From the NCBI GenBank assembly GCA_030027265.1, contig JASENG010000009.1:62001-126000 (forward strand): 64,000 nt of DNA. The letters run 5' to 3'. The DNA comes from Lysinibacillus fusiformis. Lineage in GTDB: Bacteria; Bacillota; Bacilli; Bacillales_A; Planococcaceae. The notes beneath the pieces were generated by a model. The model saw only the letters and a program-made list of their open reading frames with translations, did not search any database and was not told the origin of the DNA. The translations under genes and the position numbers were made by a program. This document shows, piece after piece, positions 61,109 to 64,000 of this stretch. Numbering within the stretch: the stretch's first letter is position 1; every line of letters begins with the position of its first letter.

Positions 61109-61672
61109 TTAATGCTGCTGGTCATTCGGAAGAACCGTGGTTACCTTCTTTTTAAACTTTTCACTATAATTCGTTGCTTCTTCTAAAGCCTTTTCTTCAG
61201 CAGGGATTCTAACGGATAACATCGCAAAGTTAAGCATGGTAAAGCAGATTGCCGTAATATATGCCTGAAACATTAAAGGCAGAAGCAAGATTTCGATACT
61301 CACAACTAGATAGTTTGGATGTCTGAAGAAAAGATAAGGTCCCTTTTTGACCACATTTGCTCCAGGCAATATAATAATCTTTGTATTCCAAAACGGTCCT
61401 AAGGATGCCAAACACCATACTCTTAAACCTTGAACTAAAAGGAATAAAATAAATAGCCATAAAAAGATAGGGGAAATTGTCCGATCAAGCAAAAGTACTT
61501 CGGTAAGTAAGCCTATAAAGAAGCTAACATGAAGTGCAATCATAAAAGGATAGTGTGAGGCGCCGGCTTCGAAGGCACCGGCTGCTAACATTTTTTTCTC
61601 ATTTCTTCTTGCAATAATGACTTCAATAACTCGCTGCAAGATGACGATCGAAACGAATAAGATAAAGAACAT
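61109..61672 (-). CDS. ypbQ: YpbQ/BpsB-like isoprenylcysteine methyltransferase-family protein
   Basis: A 187-residue membrane protein with five helices and the ICMT-like C-terminus KKGPYLFFRHPNYLVVSIEI, where RHPNY is the SAM-binding signature. In B. subtilis the partner BpsB (YpbQ) methylates alkylpyrones made by BpsA; the same pairing here strongly suggests that role. ATG 61672 follows GGAGGG by 7 nt. It begins two bases after the bpsA stop, so the two genes are co-transcribed. Confidence 0.9.
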   Translation of the reverse strand: MFFILFVSIVILQRVIEVIIARRNEKKMLAAGAFEAGASHYPFMIALHVSFFIGLLTEVLLLDRTISPIFLWLFILFLLVQGLRVWCLASLGPFWNTKIIILPGANVVKKGPYLFFRHPNYLVVSIEILLLPLMFQAYITAICFTMLNFAMLSVRIPAEEKALEEATNYSEKFKKKVTTVLPNDQQH

Positions 61673-61674
61673 CG

Positions 61675-62757
61675 TTAATCCCTCCATTGTAGTAATAATG
61701 ACTCTCCACTAAATCCAGGACCCAGAGCGAGCAATAAACCATAACGATTAGGTTTTGATTCTGTTATCATAAATTGCTCCAGCACATAATGGACAGTTGG
61801 AGATGACATATTTCCGTGATTGTGAAGTACTTCCCTTGAAATTGCGGTATGCTGTTCGTTCATATTTAAAGTTTCTTCATAGGCGGCTAATACCTTTTTT
61901 CCTCCAGGATGCGCCACTAAATAATCGATTTGTTCCTTCGAAAGATTTTGTTCTTTTAAAAAGTCATCTATAAATGGGCCTAACCATTTGCTAATAATGG
62001 AAGGAATATCTCTAGAGAAAATAACGTGAAGTCCATCATTTTTCAGATCCCAGCCCATAACATCTTCAGAATCAGGCATCCACTTTGAGGCAGTATCCAC
62101 AATATAGGGTACCGGCTTTTTATTGTTAATTGACACTTTATCCCCACAAACTAAAAGACAAGAAACACCATCTGCAAAGAGAGAGGCGCCTACTAAGTTA
62201 CTTTTTGAAAAATCATTTGGTTGAAAGGTTAAACTGCAAAGTTCTACGCAAACTACGAGCACTTTTTCATTTGGATGGGCTAAACAGTAATCATAAGCCC
62301 TGCTGATACCTGCAGCTCCACCAGCACAACCAAGTCCCCAAATCGGTATCCGCTTCATACGATCCGAAAATTCAAGTTTGTTCATAATGCGTGCGTCAAT
62401 GCTCGGGGTAGAAATGCCGGTGCTGGATACAAAAATAATGCCATCAATTTCCTTGGGTGATAGAGGCTGGTCTAAAAAGAGTGTATTGGAAAGACAGGAT
62501 TCTATGACGTTGACTCCATATTCCACTGCTAAATCAATATATAAATTATTACGTTCTTCAAAACTATGCTCTATTTTGTGCCATTCCAACGGGACACAAA
62601 AATGGCGCTGTTTGATTTCACCGTTCTTAAATACTTTTAATAACCGCTCCAGTTGGGGAATTTTATCGGTAAATAGTTCTTTGGTGAGGTGCTCAATATT
62701 ATTTTGGTCTAATGTATATGGGGGATTATATGTACTAATAGATGCAATTTTTGGCAT
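61675..62757 (-). CDS. bpsA: Type III polyketide synthase (BpsA/BcsA-like)
   Basis: A 360-residue chalcone/stilbene synthase-fold enzyme. The catalytic triad is visible: C144 in WGLGCAGGAAG, H283 in VAHPGGKK and N316 in LHNHGNMSSP. B. subtilis BpsA condenses fatty-acyl-CoA with malonyl-CoA to alkylpyrones and alkylresorcinols, membrane-active lipids. AAGGAGA precedes ATG 62757. It is the first gene of the bpsA-ypbQ operon. Confidence 0.93.
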   Translation of the reverse strand: MPKIASISTYNPPYTLDQNNIEHLTKELFTDKIPQLERLLKVFKNGEIKQRHFCVPLEWHKIEHSFEERNNLYIDLAVEYGVNVIESCLSNTLFLDQPLSPKEIDGIIFVSSTGISTPSIDARIMNKLEFSDRMKRIPIWGLGCAGGAAGISRAYDYCLAHPNEKVLVVCVELCSLTFQPNDFSKSNLVGASLFADGVSCLLVCGDKVSINNKKPVPYIVDTASKWMPDSEDVMGWDLKNDGLHVIFSRDIPSIISKWLGPFIDDFLKEQNLSKEQIDYLVAHPGGKKVLAAYEETLNMNEQHTAISREVLHNHGNMSSPTVHYVLEQFMITESKPNRYGLLLALGPGFSGESLLLQWRD

Positions 62758-62905
62758 AATAAATCTCCTTTTTATAAGGTATCTTCCCCTTGTGAAGGGT
62801 AAATATGCACAATTTGCAAAGGAACTGTTAAAGAAGGCAATTATATTAGTTTGAGGGGTAGTCGAAATAAAGTAACTTTCATGCCAATTTACTTAATGAA
62901 AAGAA

Positions 62906-62937
62906 GTGCTGAAAAAAATTTTATAAGGGTTCAGCAC
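62906..62937 (-). terminator. Hairpin downstream of the zinc-ribbon gene
   Basis: GTGCTGA (62906-62912) and TCAGCAC (62931-62937) pair. On the minus strand a T-rich stretch follows. It is a moderate terminator. Confidence 0.6.
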
Positions 62938-62949
62938 CTCCCAATCTTC

Positions 62950-63624
62950 TTAATCTGAAGCTTTTTTGATTTGGTTTAAATTTAAAGTTTTTAAAAGCAG
63001 TTCCGAATAGAGTAAAAAGTAATCGATACAATCTTTCACTAGCTCTGAATTAGCGTAATAATCAGCATTTTTTTGGTAGTGCAGATAATCGTTTTTTAGT
63101 ACTTCGAGCAATTTTTTCGAAAAAAGATGAATATTTGTGGAATGAAATTGTTCCAAGCAGGCAATGACATTACAAAAAAGAATGATGTCCTCGGAATCCG
63201 GATGTTCTAAAATTGCAATATCCTTAAGCAAAATTTCTAACGACTTAATATAGCCGAAGAAGGCAAGATCATAGTATCCTAACAATTCACAGTTTGTAGA
63301 CTGCGTATAAAGATTTTGAAACTTCTTGGATGTATTATTGATTAATGAACTCTCGCTGAATCCGTATTTGGGAATGGAAACCAGGTATTTTTCATTTGTC
63401 GTTGCCTCATTACGACCGTCGTTAAAAATAAAATAGTCTTTTTTACATGAAGGGCAAGTTAAAGAAATGACACATAATTTAAAGCTATTGTTTTCTAATA
63501 AATACGTATTTTCAGGTGAAGGATGAATTTCTAAATTGCAATGTGGGCATTTGTTCAAAATTATGTATTCCTGATTCTCGTGATCATAGTGGATTTTCTT
63601 CAGTTTTTTATCATTTCTTTGCAT
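62950..63624 (-). CDS. Zinc-ribbon protein with helical C-terminal domain, unknown
   Basis: A 224-residue protein. Two CPxC pairs (CPHC near 26 and CPSC near 57) form a zinc ribbon. From about residue 105 to the end it is helical (LYTQSTNCELLGYYDLAFFG onward), with a DUF4145-like feel, but I do not recognise the family with confidence. AAGGAG lies 11 nt before ATG 63624. It is a single gene between bpsA and the TipAS regulator. Confidence 0.7.
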   Translation of the reverse strand: MQRNDKKLKKIHYDHENQEYIILNKCPHCNLEIHPSPENTYLLENNSFKLCVISLTCPSCKKDYFIFNDGRNEATTNEKYLVSIPKYGFSESSLINNTSKKFQNLYTQSTNCELLGYYDLAFFGYIKSLEILLKDIAILEHPDSEDIILFCNVIACLEQFHSTNIHLFSKKLLEVLKNDYLHYQKNADYYANSELVKDCIDYFLLYSELLLKTLNLNQIKKASD

Positions 63625-63729
63625 AGTAAAATATTGCTCCTTTATGAGGCGTTAAGCGTCTTTGTCAAATAAGTTCGTGTATAGTATGAACAATATAATC
63701 TGCAATTTTGCATGAAAAGTAGCGGGAAT

Positions 63730-63757
63730 AAAAAAGAGGCAAGCCAGGCTTACCTCG
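63730..63757 (-). terminator. Terminator of the TipAS-domain gene
   Basis: On the minus strand GAGGTAAGCC pairs with GGCTTGCCTC with one T-G pair, then TTTTTTATT. Confidence 0.85.
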
Positions 63758-63765
63758 CCGAACAG

Positions 63766-64000
63766 TTATTTCTTATCTACATAGTTGATGATAGCATCTC
63801 TCAAAAATTCAGTACCACCTTCAATATTCTTATCGTAGTAGGCTTTAAAGCGTTCGTCTGCAACATACATTTCTGCCAGTCCTTTATGGGCTTCCTTCGA
63901 ATAAGTTGGCCATGAGTAGGTTAACCATTCTTTATGTTTGGCAGCAAGAAGTTGGGCTAATTCTGAATCCGGATTACCTGTTGCAAAAGCTTTTGGAAGC
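63766..64000 (-). CDS. TipAS-domain protein, C-terminal 77 residues (MerR/TipA-like regulator, partial)
   Basis: A frame enters from the right edge on the minus strand and stops at 63766. It reads LPKAFATGNPDSELAQLLAA then KHKEWLTYSWPTYSKEAHKG and FKAYYDKNIEGGTEFLRDAI, the pattern of the TipAS antibiotic-recognition domain. In TipA-type MerR regulators this domain binds thiopeptides and other ligands and activates efflux or resistance genes. The N-terminal DNA-binding part is outside the window, so a stand-alone TipAS protein cannot be excluded. Confidence 0.85.
   Translation of the reverse strand, partial: LPKAFATGNPDSELAQLLAAKHKEWLTYSWPTYSKEAHKGLAEMYVADERFKAYYDKNIEGGTEFLRDAIINYVDKK

Overview
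The window is low-GC DNA from an endospore-forming Firmicute of the order Bacillales, most likely Caryophanaceae/Bacillaceae (Lysinibacillus- or Solibacillus-like; this is inference from gene content and repeat types). Evidence: a complete tricistronic GerA-type germinant-receptor operon with a sigma-G-like promoter, a YpzG-like small protein with a sigma-G-like promoter, YunC, YqhV, YfiT-type bacillithiol transferases, a CYP152 peroxygenase, a BpsA/YpbQ pair and an OpuC system, all laid out as in Bacillus relatives. No rRNA, tRNA, insertion sequence, phage or CRISPR was seen. The sequence looks chromosomal.

Layout. 1-9 kb: end of an unrecognised gene, a REP-like hairpin, a MerR/DUF3967 protein, BASS transporter plus GNAT, a chemoreceptor without an external sensor, an MFS/YfiT pair, a convergent sulfatase, and an AHSA1/ArsR pair. 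9-18 kb: DUF2268 protease, Rieske oxygenase, rhodanese, opuCABCD osmolyte ABC transporter, CorA, YqhV. 18-21 kb: repeat-rich gap with a 15-unit, 51-bp hairpin array. 21-30 kb: yunC, a probable forespore transcript, ypzG, BCCT transporter, CYP152, DinB/YfiT/VOC proteins, and a VmlR-type ABC-F protein behind a leader terminator. 30-41 kb: ger operon, EAL and CBS-GGDEF c-di-GMP genes, a FusB-type EF-G-binding protein, TSUP, PadR/HAAS pair. 41-52.6 kb: two tandem copies of a five-gene oligopeptide ABC operon. 52.6-59 kb: an RsgA-like GTPase and a Mef-like MFS exporter, each behind a leader peptide and a terminator, plus DedA, a 256-bp tandem repeat and an Fsr-like exporter. 59-64 kb: type II NADH dehydrogenase/DUF1641, bpsA-ypbQ, a zinc-ribbon protein, and the end of a TipAS-domain regulator.

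The most interesting theme is ribosome-linked antibiotic response. Within about 35 kb lie a VmlR-type ABC-F factor, a FusB-type protein, an RsgA-like GTPase, a Mef-like exporter and a TipAS domain. Three of these genes have a promoter, a long leader and an intrinsic terminator upstream of the start codon. The Mef-like leader encodes the decapeptide MQSVRLRHII, whose Arg-Leu-Arg matches the known macrolide-arrest (+)X(+) motif. The RsgA-like leader starts at a perfect consensus sigma-A promoter and encodes a 24-residue peptide. These are predictions from sequence only.

Other themes are osmolyte uptake (OpuC and BCCT), peptide uptake (duplicated Opp), thiol-linked detoxification (two YfiT paralogues and a DinB protein), and expanded structured intergenic repeats of at least four families.
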